In this document: piece after piece, positions 17,332-25,843 of the stretch
Layout of the letters: every line of letters starts with the position of its first letter
How positions within the stretch are numbered: the stretch's first letter is position 1
Assembly: GCA_963543925.1 (NCBI GenBank)
Contig: CAUUCP010000002.1
Span: forward strand, 29,289 to 93,288
DNA length: 64,000 bases
Direction of reading: 5' to 3'
Source of the DNA: Bacteroides_D sp963543925
Lineage (GTDB): Bacteria > Bacteroidota > Bacteroidia > Bacteroidales > CAJPTX01
Translations under genes and position numbers: made by a program
Notes under the pieces: model-generated
The model's input: only the letters and a program-made list of their open reading frames with translations
Databases searched by the model: none
Told to the model about the DNA's origin: nothing

Positions 17332-18810
17332 TTAGAAGCTAGCGAAGCCGTCGGTCTGGACTAGGTTCGGATTTGCTCTTAGCTCCTCGGCAGGGATAGG
17401 GAGCGTAAACTTCTTCGTCCCATACTTATAGGCATCCTTGTAGAAATCGCCTGTCCCCTTCACCTCACACTTCTCGTCTACACTCCGTTTGAATCGTGCT
17501 AAATCGTCGAAACGGAATCCTTCAAAACAGAGCTCCTTTTGCCGCTCCAGTAAGATGGCGTCTTCCGTCGCCTCAGTGTGTAGAGAAGCACCACGCTGCG
17601 CAGCAATGCTATTGAGTGCCGCCAACGCTCCAGCAAGGTCGCCTATACGGAAGAGCGCCTCAGCCTTCATCAGTACGACCTCTTCGTAACGCATGAGTAC
17701 GATGTTGTCGGTATTGTTCTTGTGGTCAGGATATTTCCCCAAGTTCGCCAAATAGGTGTGCAACTTTTCGTTCGCCTTTTCCTTGCGTTTCCTTTGCTCA
17801 ACATTTTCGCCTATCATAGCCTCGCTTCCTCGGATGTCGTTGGCTTCGAATAGGTTCTTCAGGTACTGGGTTGGTGCTACAGCCCCGAAATCTGGGTCGT
17901 GATAGGTCTGTGCTAGACTGAGGGTATTGGTCATCGCAGCTGCGGTAATCGCGAGTTCAAAGATCGAATTCGGATTCAGCTTTTTTCTCCACGAAGCCAC
18001 GTACTCATTTTTGTCTAGGATACGGAACTGATTGCTATTTTCGACTTCCTTCAGACTTTGGAGCGCTTTTTCCCATTCACCGAACCATAGCGCCATACGG
18101 GCACGTAGTACGTGTGCCGCATAGTAATTTAGGTAGACTTGCAGGTTCATAGCATTCTGCCCACCAGTGAGCTTTTCATCGTCCTTTCCTGCCTTCAGCA
18201 AGGTGATGGCCTTATCGATATCAGCATATAGTTGCGTCTTTACCTCGTCAACCGAATTACGGGCCATCGTGAGATTCTTAGGCGGATAAGCCGTCGCGTA
18301 CGGGATACCCGTCACCGAGCTTCCCGAATGTTGCGCCCCAAAGACACGCAGCAAGTCGTAATGTATCAATGCCCGCAACCCGTAGGCTTGCCCCACAGCG
18401 AATTGCGCTTCCTTGTTACCAGAGAAGGCGGTTTCGTGTGCTATAACGGCATTGGTGGCGGCCACTGCCTTGTACATATTCGTCCACAGGTTCAAGATAT
18501 CGTAGTTCTCCGGCACGATGTACTTCCCAGCGTTGTACTCCATATACATATACATGGCGTTGAGGTTCGCCATACAATTTTCCGATCGAAGCTCTCCCAA
18601 GACCACCATATATCGCCCATAGTATGCATCTGTTGCCATGAGGCGATACGCGCTATAGAGAACCGAACTGAGCACCTCCACGGAATTGATATCCTCGTAC
18701 TTGAGCTTCCCTGAAACAGGAAACTCCAAAGAGTCTTTACCACACGCACCGAGGAATATACTTGCTGCAGCGAGGAGGGCAAGGAGGGGGGTAATTATTC
18801 TTCTTTTCAT
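17332..18810 (-). CDS. SusD/RagB-family outer-membrane lipoprotein
   Basis: 492 residues. A lipoprotein signal (MKRRIITPLLALLAAASIFL then lipobox LGAC, Cys at about residue 23) anchors it at the outer membrane. Family marks: GQAYGLRALIHYDLLRVFG around residues 141-159, which is the conserved SusD helix, and the C-terminal ERQKELCFEGFRFDDLARFKR with the RagB/SusD end (PIPAEELRANPNL). It is the ligand-binding lid for the SusC receptor 18 bp upstream in the operon. Sequence differs clearly from the first SusD (1123-2787), so the two pairs have different substrates. Ligand unknown. Confidence 0.95.
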   Translation of the reverse strand: MKRRIITPLLALLAAASIFLGACGKDSLEFPVSGKLKYEDINSVEVLSSVLYSAYRLMATDAYYGRYMVVLGELRSENCMANLNAMYMYMEYNAGKYIVPENYDILNLWTNMYKAVAATNAVIAHETAFSGNKEAQFAVGQAYGLRALIHYDLLRVFGAQHSGSSVTGIPYATAYPPKNLTMARNSVDEVKTQLYADIDKAITLLKAGKDDEKLTGGQNAMNLQVYLNYYAAHVLRARMALWFGEWEKALQSLKEVENSNQFRILDKNEYVASWRKKLNPNSIFELAITAAAMTNTLSLAQTYHDPDFGAVAPTQYLKNLFEANDIRGSEAMIGENVEQRKRKEKANEKLHTYLANLGKYPDHKNNTDNIVLMRYEEVVLMKAEALFRIGDLAGALAALNSIAAQRGASLHTEATEDAILLERQKELCFEGFRFDDLARFKRSVDEKCEVKGTGDFYKDAYKYGTKKFTLPIPAEELRANPNLVQTDGFASF

Positions 18811-18828
18811 TCTCTAGAGCCTCCCAAA

Positions 18829-21800
18829 CTAGAAATTAATATTACAACCCACGGAGTATGTGCGCATAGCGGGGTTACGGAACTCCCACAGACCGTTGTC
18901 AGGAACCTCGGGGTCGTAATTCAGCTTCTTATCAAACTTGTAAGTAAAGAGATTAGTGAGTTGTCCGTACACCGTTACCGAGCCGTTGAAGTGGATTCTA
19001 TTGAGCCACGATTTAGGAAGGTTGTACCCTAACGTTAGGTCTCTGAGTCGGAAAAAGTCTCCCTTTCGTAGAAAATGGTCGCTATTGCGAATCACACCGT
19101 TCTGTCCCGCTCCTATTCCTGTAATCGGTAGGTCGGCCTCTGTATCTCCGATCCCCTTCCAGAGTTTTCCATACATCCCGTCGACACCGCGGTGTTTCAA
19201 GATATGGGAAGCGTCATCGTTGTAGAAGTCCGAGAAATAGGGGTTCATAATCTTGTGCCCCATGGCTAGGTATCCACTAATGTCAAGGTAAGCACCCTTC
19301 CAGTCAACATGGAAAGAGAGTCCCGAGGTGAGCGTCGGTATAGCGCTGCACCCCATCCACAGACGCTGTGCTTGTGTATAGTCTTTAGTGGTGCTGGTAC
19401 GGGTCTCGTCGGTATAGTAGAGCGACATCCCCGTGGTAGGATCTACCCCTGCATAGGCATAGAGATACCACTCATTTACGGTATGGTCTTCATCGATGTT
19501 GGTATAAGCACCATTACTTAGTGGGATGGTCTTTCCCGATTGAGGGTCATGTGCCAATTTTGTCACCTTGTTGCTTACTGTAGCAAGGTTTACTCCCAAA
19601 TTCATATTGAGGTCTTTCAGACGTAGAATACCGAAATCTAGCTGCGTTTCTATACCCCGGTTATACATCTCCCCAGCATTGCGATAGACGGAGGTATGTC
19701 CCGACGAGAGGGGTAGCGGGACAGGCTGTAATAGGTCATAGGTACGCTTGTTGAAATAGGTCACCGAGCCCGAAATACGGTCATACCAGAGCGAAAACTC
19801 CATCCCTACGTCCAGTGTAGCGTTCTTTTCCCAAGTCAGATCTGGGTTACCGTAGTCATAGACATCGCCAGCAGGACGTCCATTGTAAGAACCAAAATAT
19901 TCGAGGGTACGAAGATATCTCCCCTCTCCCCCAACCTCCGAGTTTCCACTAATCCCGTAGGAGGTACGGAAGCGTAGGCGAGTGATGGTGTTCACAAAAG
20001 GCTCAAAGAACTTTTCAGCGTGGATATTCCAAGCGACGCCAACCGATCCAAAGTTCCCAAACCGTTTGTCACGAGCAAAACGTGACGAACCTTCCAGACG
20101 ATAAGAGAGGTCAAGGATATACCGTCCATCGTAGTCGTAGTTGGCAAGCAGAAGGTAAGCTGCATTCCCCCAGCTCGACTCCGATCCGTTAGTACCCTGA
20201 TTGGTCTTCAAAGAACCAAGCTCTTTCATCTTATCCGTAGCTGAGTTGAAAGCCTGTCCCGAGAGGAAATTGACATAGCTACGTTGGTATTCTTGGAGGG
20301 CGAGCAAGGAGATCTTGTGGTTCTCCAAGAATCGGAGGTCGTAGTTCAGCGAGTTCTGTGTCACAAAGTTGTAGGTAGACTGCTTACTCTGGTAGGCGCG
20401 TCCTCCCTCGTAGCTATGGTCGCTATGCAGTCGGTTGTCGTACTCTTTTGCATCAAAAAGTACAAAGTCTAGCGCCACACGACTCTTAAAGCTTAATCCC
20501 TCAATAATAGTTGCCGTCAATTGGTTGTTCGTCGAAAGGTGCGAAAGCACTTGTTTTCCCTCGTTATGGTCTTTCAAATAGAGCCAGTTCAGTGCACCTC
20601 CAAGATCAATATTGGGCTTCCCATCTTTGTAGACTGGTGTGAAAGGAGAGGCATAATAAGGTCCCGCAACAGGATTTCCCATAGTACCGATCTGTTCAGC
20701 AAAAACCCCGTCCTGTCTAGTATACGAAACTTGGTTGTTCGTTGAGAACTTCAACCACTTTACGAGCGTTCTGTCTACGTTGAGTGCACCACTCACTCGC
20801 TTGAAATCTGCACCTACAACTGGGTTTTGCGAATAGTTTCCTCCGAAGGACGCATAAAAGGTCTGTGTATCATCTCCCCCCGAAGCAGAAATCTGTGCAT
20901 CGACGGTGCTCGTAATGGGTCGCCAGTAAGCCTTCGCGAAATCGTAATCGGGACGTCCCGCATCGTTCCAAGCCTTGATATTCGGCGTAGTCCCGTCAGC
21001 ATTGCTCAGAATATCTTTTCTGTAGGTTTCCACATCAGGCAGCGAATTCCATAACTCGTTGACCTTCTCCAGCTGCTTCGGAGTCAGTTTCCCGATCGCA
21101 TAGTTCAGGTAAATCCCTTTGTCATGCTTCTGCTCATCAAGCAACTTCTTCACGAATGCTCCATTCCTCTTTGTAAAAGCGAGGAGTTCGAGCTGCTGCT
21201 CTGCCGTCATAAATCCTAGGTTCGGAAGACGCTGTGCCGCACCGTATCGTGCACTAAAGTTGAACTTGGTAGCCCCTTTTCGTCCATTCTTGGTTTTGAT
21301 GACGATAACACCGTTCGATCCCCGTGCTCCGTAAGCCGCCGTCGCAGATGCATCCTTCAGCAAAGTCACCGACTCGATATCTGCATTGTTTAGCGAAGCA
21401 AGGGCGGAGAGACTAGAGGAATTAAGCCCTCTGTTTTCTTTTTCATATGCGATAGGCACTCCATCTACGACGTAAAGCGGATCGGTATTACTCCCCGTTA
21501 CAGAACTAGCCCCACGCACACGCACCGTGGAGAGCGAGCCTGGAGTCGAAGAGCTCATGTTCGTAACCATCCCAGGTACCTTTCCCGCCATCCCCTCTAC
21601 AACCTGTAGTGCAGGACGCGCGTTGAGATCCTTGGCATCCATCTGAACACTAGATCCCGTCATCTGATTCTTTCCGCGCGAGGTATATCCTAGCACCATG
21701 ACTTGGTCAATCTCCTCAAGCGCTGGTTGCATCTCCACATTGAGTTCTACCTGTCCATGCCCCGCTCCAACCACAATCTCCTGCGTTTGCATCCCAACGT

Positions 21801-22050
21801 ACTCGAATATCAGGACAGCCGCCACATCCTCTACATTGATAGAGTATTTCCCATCCATATTCGTGACCACACCCGTATTTGTACCCTTGATTCGTACAGC
21901 AAGCTGTGGTAGCGGCAACCCATCCTCTGCAGAGGTCACGACCCCCGAGACGGTAAAACGTTCCACCACCACATTGGGGACGGCTATTTCTTGTGCGAGC
22001 GCGACTCCCACAAGCATCAGTAGTAGAAAGAGTAGCAAATTCCTTTTCAT
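18829..22050 (-). CDS. SusC/RagA-family TonB-dependent outer-membrane receptor
   Basis: 1073 residues from the ATG at 22050, which gives a signal peptide (KRNLLLFLLLMLVGVALAQ); the longer in-frame start would lie at or before the transcription start. Domain order: signal peptide, carboxypeptidase-like regulatory beta-sandwich (FTVSGVVTSAEDGLPLP to GKYSINV, about 30-105), plug domain (from VMVLGYTSRGKNQMTGS through LKDASATAAYGARGSNGVIV), and a 22-strand barrel ending in YSVGCNINF. SusC transports its nutrient through the outer membrane with TonB. It is followed 18 bp later by its SusD. The VLGYTSRGK region is the usual SusC motif after the N-terminal domain. Complete and intact. Confidence 0.96.
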   Translation of the reverse strand: MKRNLLLFLLLMLVGVALAQEIAVPNVVVERFTVSGVVTSAEDGLPLPQLAVRIKGTNTGVVTNMDGKYSINVEDVAAVLIFEYVGMQTQEIVVGAGHGQVELNVEMQPALEEIDQVMVLGYTSRGKNQMTGSSVQMDAKDLNARPALQVVEGMAGKVPGMVTNMSSSTPGSLSTVRVRGASSVTGSNTDPLYVVDGVPIAYEKENRGLNSSSLSALASLNNADIESVTLLKDASATAAYGARGSNGVIVIKTKNGRKGATKFNFSARYGAAQRLPNLGFMTAEQQLELLAFTKRNGAFVKKLLDEQKHDKGIYLNYAIGKLTPKQLEKVNELWNSLPDVETYRKDILSNADGTTPNIKAWNDAGRPDYDFAKAYWRPITSTVDAQISASGGDDTQTFYASFGGNYSQNPVVGADFKRVSGALNVDRTLVKWLKFSTNNQVSYTRQDGVFAEQIGTMGNPVAGPYYASPFTPVYKDGKPNIDLGGALNWLYLKDHNEGKQVLSHLSTNNQLTATIIEGLSFKSRVALDFVLFDAKEYDNRLHSDHSYEGGRAYQSKQSTYNFVTQNSLNYDLRFLENHKISLLALQEYQRSYVNFLSGQAFNSATDKMKELGSLKTNQGTNGSESSWGNAAYLLLANYDYDGRYILDLSYRLEGSSRFARDKRFGNFGSVGVAWNIHAEKFFEPFVNTITRLRFRTSYGISGNSEVGGEGRYLRTLEYFGSYNGRPAGDVYDYGNPDLTWEKNATLDVGMEFSLWYDRISGSVTYFNKRTYDLLQPVPLPLSSGHTSVYRNAGEMYNRGIETQLDFGILRLKDLNMNLGVNLATVSNKVTKLAHDPQSGKTIPLSNGAYTNIDEDHTVNEWYLYAYAGVDPTTGMSLYYTDETRTSTTKDYTQAQRLWMGCSAIPTLTSGLSFHVDWKGAYLDISGYLAMGHKIMNPYFSDFYNDDASHILKHRGVDGMYGKLWKGIGDTEADLPITGIGAGQNGVIRNSDHFLRKGDFFRLRDLTLGYNLPKSWLNRIHFNGSVTVYGQLTNLFTYKFDKKLNYDPEVPDNGLWEFRNPAMRTYSVGCNINF

Positions 22051-22089
22051 GTGCCTTAGCGTTATTTCGTTTCCACACTTACTCACGAA

Positions 22090-22119
22090 CAAAATTACAA
22101 TATCCAATAAAAATACCAA
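22090..22119 (-). promoter_or_regulatory. Promoter of the second SusC/SusD operon
   Basis: Minus-strand TAATTTTG at 22097-22090 fits TAnnTTTG, with TTGG at 22119-22116, 18 bp upstream. The susC start codon is 40 bp downstream. Confidence 0.65.
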
Positions 22120-22237
22120 CCCACGTTTCTAATTTATTGTGATTTTACTCATGCTACCAAGATGTCCCCCCAAAAAATATACCGAACGTGCAGAGAGATT
22201 TACAGACGCTACGCACTACGTACCCCCATTAGTACGA

Positions 22238-22609
22238 TACGATCCTAAAAAAGTGTGTCCCACATCACAGCAACGGGGGAGAAAAATGAGGAAGAGAAAT
22301 GGGGAAGAAAAACGTGGAAATACCGCTTTATGTTTTCCTTAATGCCTTATCCCCAAAAAAGGCACACTAGGAGTACACCAATGCTACACATACTCTATAC
22401 GTGCTCTACACGTACTCTACACGTACTAAATTAGGTAAAATTACCTACCCAAAAAATAGCCCATATTTACATATACTCCCTTATTTCTACGTAGCATTAT
22501 TTATATTACCGTATAGAAAAGAGGCTTTAGAAATTCGTAAAGTAGGCGGATGGAAAGGGGGATAAGAAACGGAAGGAGACGGAGAAATGGGCAGCTTTTA
22601 CAGACACTA
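22238..22609 (-). mobile_element. MITE-like composite element, copy A
   Basis: About 372 bp in the non-coding space between susC and ftsY. Imperfect terminal inverted repeats: 22238-22258 (TACGATCCTAAAAAAGTGTGT) split as TACGATCC and TAAAAAAGTGTGT, and on the other strand 22609-22591 (TAGTGTCTGTAAAAG). Inside, on the minus strand, lie an AT-rich arm with ACTTTACGAATTTCTAAAG, a 16-bp inverted repeat (22432-22447), an array of five 11-bp units (22427-22373) and a conserved tail with GGGGATAAGGCATTAAGG. The same order occurs in copy C, and most of it in copy B. No transposase. Boundaries are approximate. Confidence 0.75.
22373..22427 (-). repeat. Five 11-bp tandem units inside MITE copy A
   Basis: On the minus strand the units read AGTACGTGTAG, AGTACGTGTAG, AGCACGTATAG, AGTATGTGTAG and CATTGGTGTAC, each exactly 11 bp. 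The last unit ends in GTAC as in copy C. Confidence 0.9.
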
Positions 22610-22671
22610 CATTAAAATCCCATAAGGTGGATAGTCTGATGACTTTTTCTGTTGGCTATAACTTTTCTTGG

Positions 22672-22679
22672 TATCTTTA
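22672..22679 (+). promoter_or_regulatory. Probable -7 box of ftsY
   Basis: TATCTTTA is one base from TAnnTTTG; it lies 28 bp before the ftsY ATG at 22707 and makes the upstream in-frame start at 22668 unlikely. Confidence 0.45.
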
Positions 22680-22706
22680 CGCCAAAATTTAATAACTATT
22701 CGGTCA

Positions 22707-23648
22707 ATGGCGCTATTCGGTTTGTTTGGTCGGAAAAAGAAGGACAAAGAGGACTTGGACAAAGGACTTCAAAAGACCAAAGAGGGGCTTTTCTCGAAAT
22801 TCGCACGGCTCATCACGGCGCGTTCACGCATTGACGACGAAATGCTCGACGAGCTGGAGGAGATCCTGATTTCCTCCGATATGGGCGTAGAAACGACAAT
22901 CAAGATCATCGATACGCTCAAAAAGCGTGTAGCACAAGAGCGGTACAAAAACGCTGCAGAGCTGCAGGGATACCTGCGGGAGGTAATCCTTGATCTCCTC
23001 CAAGAAGAGCCCCCCCTCCCTCCCCCAGAGGAAAGTAAGCCGTACGTCATCTTGGTAGTTGGGGTGAATGGTGTGGGAAAGACGACCACCATAGGCAAGT
23101 TAGCGCATCGTTTTAGAGAAGAGGGGAAGAAGGTACTGATCGGGGCGGCGGATACTTTTCGTGCAGCGGCCGTAGACCAGCTTTCCATTTGGGCAGAACG
23201 TGCACAGTGTCACATCATCAAACAACAAATGGGCGCAGACCCCGCGGCAGTAGCCTTTGACACGATGACAGCCGCTAAGGCTGGGGACTATGATGTGGTC
23301 TTGATAGACACTGCGGGGCGCTTGCACAACAAGGTCAATCTGATGAATGAGCTTGGCAAGATCAAGCGCGTCATGCAAAAGGTATTTCCATTCGTACCTC
23401 AGGAGGTGCTCTTGGTACTCGATGCCGCCACAGGTCAGAACGCCTATGAGCAGGCCAAGCAGTTTATGAGTGTCACGGAGATCAACGCACTTGCACTCAC
23501 CAAGCTGGATGGTACAGCACGAGGAGGCGTAGCCATCGGGATTAGCGATCAGTTACGCGTCCCAATCAAGTATATCGGCGTGGGCGAAGGTATTGATGAT
23601 TTACAAAATTTCGACCGCGTAGCTTTTGTAGACTCGCTCTTTGCCTAG
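22707..23648 (+). CDS. ftsY: Signal recognition particle receptor FtsY
   Basis: 313 residues from the ATG at 22707. FtsY is the membrane-associated GTPase that receives ribosome-nascent chain complexes from SRP. After a short basic N-terminus (FGRKKKDKED) there is the helical N domain, then the GTPase NG domain with G1 GVNGVGKTTTIGKLA, the SRP-specific insertion DTFRAAAVDQL, G3 DTAGRLHN, G4 TKLDGTARGG and the closing GVGEGIDDLQNF. The acidic A domain of proteobacterial FtsY is missing, as is usual in Bacteroidota. rimO begins directly after the stop codon. Confidence 0.97.
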   Translation: MALFGLFGRKKKDKEDLDKGLQKTKEGLFSKFARLITARSRIDDEMLDELEEILISSDMGVETTIKIIDTLKKRVAQERYKNAAELQGYLREVILDLLQEEPPLPPPEESKPYVILVVGVNGVGKTTTIGKLAHRFREEGKKVLIGAADTFRAAAVDQLSIWAERAQCHIIKQQMGADPAAVAFDTMTAAKAGDYDVVLIDTAGRLHNKVNLMNELGKIKRVMQKVFPFVPQEVLLVLDAATGQNAYEQAKQFMSVTEINALALTKLDGTARGGVAIGISDQLRVPIKYIGVGEGIDDLQNFDRVAFVDSLFA

Positions 23649-24962
23649 ATGGGAGGTACTACTTCGCCGCGCGTGGTGATAGTAACGCTCGGGTGTTCGA
23701 AGAATGTCGTAGACTCCGAGCACATCGGGGCCTCCTTTGCTGAGGGAGGTTGGCGCGTATATTACGACGAAGAGCCACGCCGAGGCGACCTGCTGATATT
23801 GAACACGTGCGGATTTATCGGTGACGCCAAAGAGGAATCGGTGAACTATATCTTGCGTGCGGAGCGTCTTCGCAAAGAGGGCTTCTTGAAGCGTTTGGTG
23901 GTAATGGGCTGTCTTTCCCAGCGCTACCGAAACGAGTTGCGCACGGAGATCCCCAACGTAGATGCATGGTATGGGGTAAATGAGGAGGCGTCTCTCCTTC
24001 GCGACCACAACCTTTCTCCCGCGGCGGGAAATTTGCGTCTCCAATCCACGCCGCGTCATTTTGCCTATCTGAAGATAGCAGAGGGTTGTGACCGTAGTTG
24101 TGCGTTTTGTGCAATCCCTGCGATACGGGGGCGTTTCCATTCTACGGACGAAGAAACCTTGGTACGCGAAGCCAAGGAGCTCGCCGCAGGGGGAGTGAAG
24201 GAGCTTATCCTTGTAGCCCAGGAGCTAACCTACTATGGTCGGGAACGTCGCCAGGCGAATGCGTTAGTCCATTTATTGGAGCGTTTGGCAGGCGAGACGG
24301 AGATCGAATGGTTGCGACTCCACTACGCGTATCCGCATGACTTTCCGTCAGATCTGATAGCGTGGATGGCACGTGAGCCGAAGGCGTGTCACTACCTAGA
24401 CATCCCCGTGCAGCATGCCGCAGACTCGGTATTACAGTCGATGCATCGTGCGCATTCCCACGCACAGACCGTAACCTTGATCGAACAACTGCGTGACGCA
24501 ATCCCAGACATTGCGCTTCGCACGACGCTCATCGTCGGATATCCGACAGAGGGAGACAAAGAGTTCGCGGAGCTTCTTGATTTTGTCCAGTGGGCATCTT
24601 TCGAACACTTGGGCGCTTTTCCTTACTCTTCCGAAGACGGGACATATGCTGCGCAGCATCTGAGTGATGTCGTACCTCCAGAGGAAAAACAGCGTCGGTA
24701 TGATGAGCTTATGAAGCTTCAACGAGGTATCGCGGAACTTGTTCGCGGCAAGCGCGTTGGAACGACATTACCCGTGCTTTTGGAGTCGGAGATGGAATCG
24801 GGGCTTTGGGTGGGGCGTACACGCTATGACTCGCCAGAGATAGATGGCGAAGTGCACGTACGCACGGGAGCGACTGTGGTGCACGCAGGAGAGATTCTCC
24901 CCGTAAAGCTTGTTTCAGTGTTAGACTATGACTTCGAAGGTGTTTTAACAGCGCTCCCGTAA
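23649..24962 (+). CDS. rimO: Ribosomal protein S12 methylthiotransferase RimO
   Basis: 437 residues. RimO adds a methylthio group to the conserved Asp of ribosomal protein S12. N-terminal MTTase domain with cluster cysteines in VTLGCSKNVVDSE and LNTCGFIGDAKEES and a third in VMGCLSQRY; radical-SAM motif CDRSCAFC (Cys147, Cys151, Cys154); C-terminal TRAM domain. It begins immediately after the ftsY stop (TAG then ATG), so the genes are coupled. The ftsY-rimO pairing recurs in Bacteroidota. All cluster ligands are present. Confidence 0.95.
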   Translation: MGGTTSPRVVIVTLGCSKNVVDSEHIGASFAEGGWRVYYDEEPRRGDLLILNTCGFIGDAKEESVNYILRAERLRKEGFLKRLVVMGCLSQRYRNELRTEIPNVDAWYGVNEEASLLRDHNLSPAAGNLRLQSTPRHFAYLKIAEGCDRSCAFCAIPAIRGRFHSTDEETLVREAKELAAGGVKELILVAQELTYYGRERRQANALVHLLERLAGETEIEWLRLHYAYPHDFPSDLIAWMAREPKACHYLDIPVQHAADSVLQSMHRAHSHAQTVTLIEQLRDAIPDIALRTTLIVGYPTEGDKEFAELLDFVQWASFEHLGAFPYSSEDGTYAAQHLSDVVPPEEKQRRYDELMKLQRGIAELVRGKRVGTTLPVLLESEMESGLWVGRTRYDSPEIDGEVHVRTGATVVHAGEILPVKLVSVLDYDFEGVLTALP

Positions 24963-25012
24963 GGAGAAATTTGCTGTATTCCCACGCGGCTTCCCATTAG
25001 AAAAGATTTACT

Positions 25013-25020
25013 ATATTTGC
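25013..25020 (+). promoter_or_regulatory. -7 box of the Hpt/STAS pair
   Basis: TATATTTG matches TAnnTTTG and lies 28 bp before the Hpt start codon. Confidence 0.5.
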
Positions 25021-25048
25021 AATGGGTAAGGTTTAGAGTAGTTAAGGG

Positions 25049-25414
25049 ATGTCAAGCGAATTACCTTTGGATCGCGAGTGGTTGACCAGTCTCTGTAGTG
25101 CGGGGACGAGTTTCTTGCGGGATCTTCTTTGGCTCTTTAAGGATCAGAGTCATAATTATATCCGTACGCTTCGTAGCACAACGCTACAGAAGAACGAGGA
25201 GTTGTGTGCGTTGACCCATAAGCTCAAGGGGAGTGCGAGTTCACTTGGCTTGAAGCGATTGGCTGCGTTGACCCAAGAGTTTGAGAACCATATCCGTGCG
25301 GGAGTAGAGTCGGAGTCCGATCTCCGGCGTCGCGCCGAGCTGCTGGAGTCGGAGATCAATACGGGAGCGACGGCAGTAGCTCATTACATCGAGGAAATCG
25401 ATAAACATAAATAA
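25049..25414 (+). CDS. Histidine phosphotransfer (Hpt) domain protein
   Basis: 121 residues, a single Hpt domain. The phospho-accepting site is His57 in LTHKLKGSASSLGL, matching the HxLKGSA pattern of Hpt domains; the rest is helical, as expected for a four-helix bundle. It would relay phosphate between a response regulator and a histidine kinase in the cytoplasm. It starts on its own promoter and is followed 2 bp after its stop by the STAS protein, so both act together. No kinase or receiver is nearby, so the partners are encoded elsewhere. Confidence 0.88.
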   Translation: MSSELPLDREWLTSLCSAGTSFLRDLLWLFKDQSHNYIRTLRSTTLQKNEELCALTHKLKGSASSLGLKRLAALTQEFENHIRAGVESESDLRRRAELLESEINTGATAVAHYIEEIDKHK

Positions 25415-25416
25415 AG

Positions 25417-25722
25417 ATGTTGCAAGTCACAGTCAATGGGAGCGAAACGCGGGTAAGTTTCGATCCAGGTAGTAAACTAAACATCGCCAAGGCGGGCGAG
25501 GCAAAGAACGAGTTTGCACGCATAGTCAAAGGAGAGAATGGTCGTTTGGTATTGGATTTAGCCAACCTAGACTACATAGATTCGTCAGGAGTGGGTGCCT
25601 TGCTCTCCCTTCTTCGTCTCTGTAAGGAGCACAAGTGGACTCTCTCTCTGATCAATCCTCAGCAAGCTGTGAAGGACTTGTTCAACCTCCTTCAGCTTCA
25701 GTCTATTTTCAAATTCCAATAG
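25417..25722 (+). CDS. STAS-domain protein, anti-sigma-factor antagonist type
   Basis: 101 residues, a single STAS domain. The segment LDLANLDYIDSSGVGALLSL contains the conserved DSSG with Ser56/Ser57, the usual phosphorylation site of SpoIIAA/RsbV-type antagonists. Such proteins switch partners according to phosphorylation, for example releasing sigma factors. Here it sits directly behind an Hpt protein, which suggests a shared two-component or partner-switch pathway, though no anti-sigma kinase is nearby. A good terminator follows. Confidence 0.9.
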   Translation: MLQVTVNGSETRVSFDPGSKLNIAKAGEAKNEFARIVKGENGRLVLDLANLDYIDSSGVGALLSLLRLCKEHKWTLSLINPQQAVKDLFNLLQLQSIFKFQ

Positions 25723-25736
25723 CGTAGTAATGTGGT

Positions 25737-25781
25737 GTTCCCTTCGCAGAGAGTTACTCACGAAGGGGACGCTTTTTTTTT
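25737..25781 (+). terminator. Terminator of the Hpt/STAS operon
   Basis: A 10-bp stem with one G-T pair (25737-25746 with 25761-25770) and a 14-base loop is followed by GC and nine T (25773-25781). Confidence 0.85.
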
Positions 25782-25843
25782 GTAGTAAGGGTCTCTGATC
25801 GGGAGCGTATGGATAGTACGTTCCCTCCTAAACAAAAAGAATC

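Noticed and set aside
22139..22342. 67-codon plus-strand frame before MITE copy A
   Set aside because: It crosses the susC promoter side and the element end, has no recognisable protein features, and is not preserved in the other copies.
22373..22427. CRISPR array
   Set aside because: The 11-bp units are direct neighbours without spacers, and no cas gene is present.
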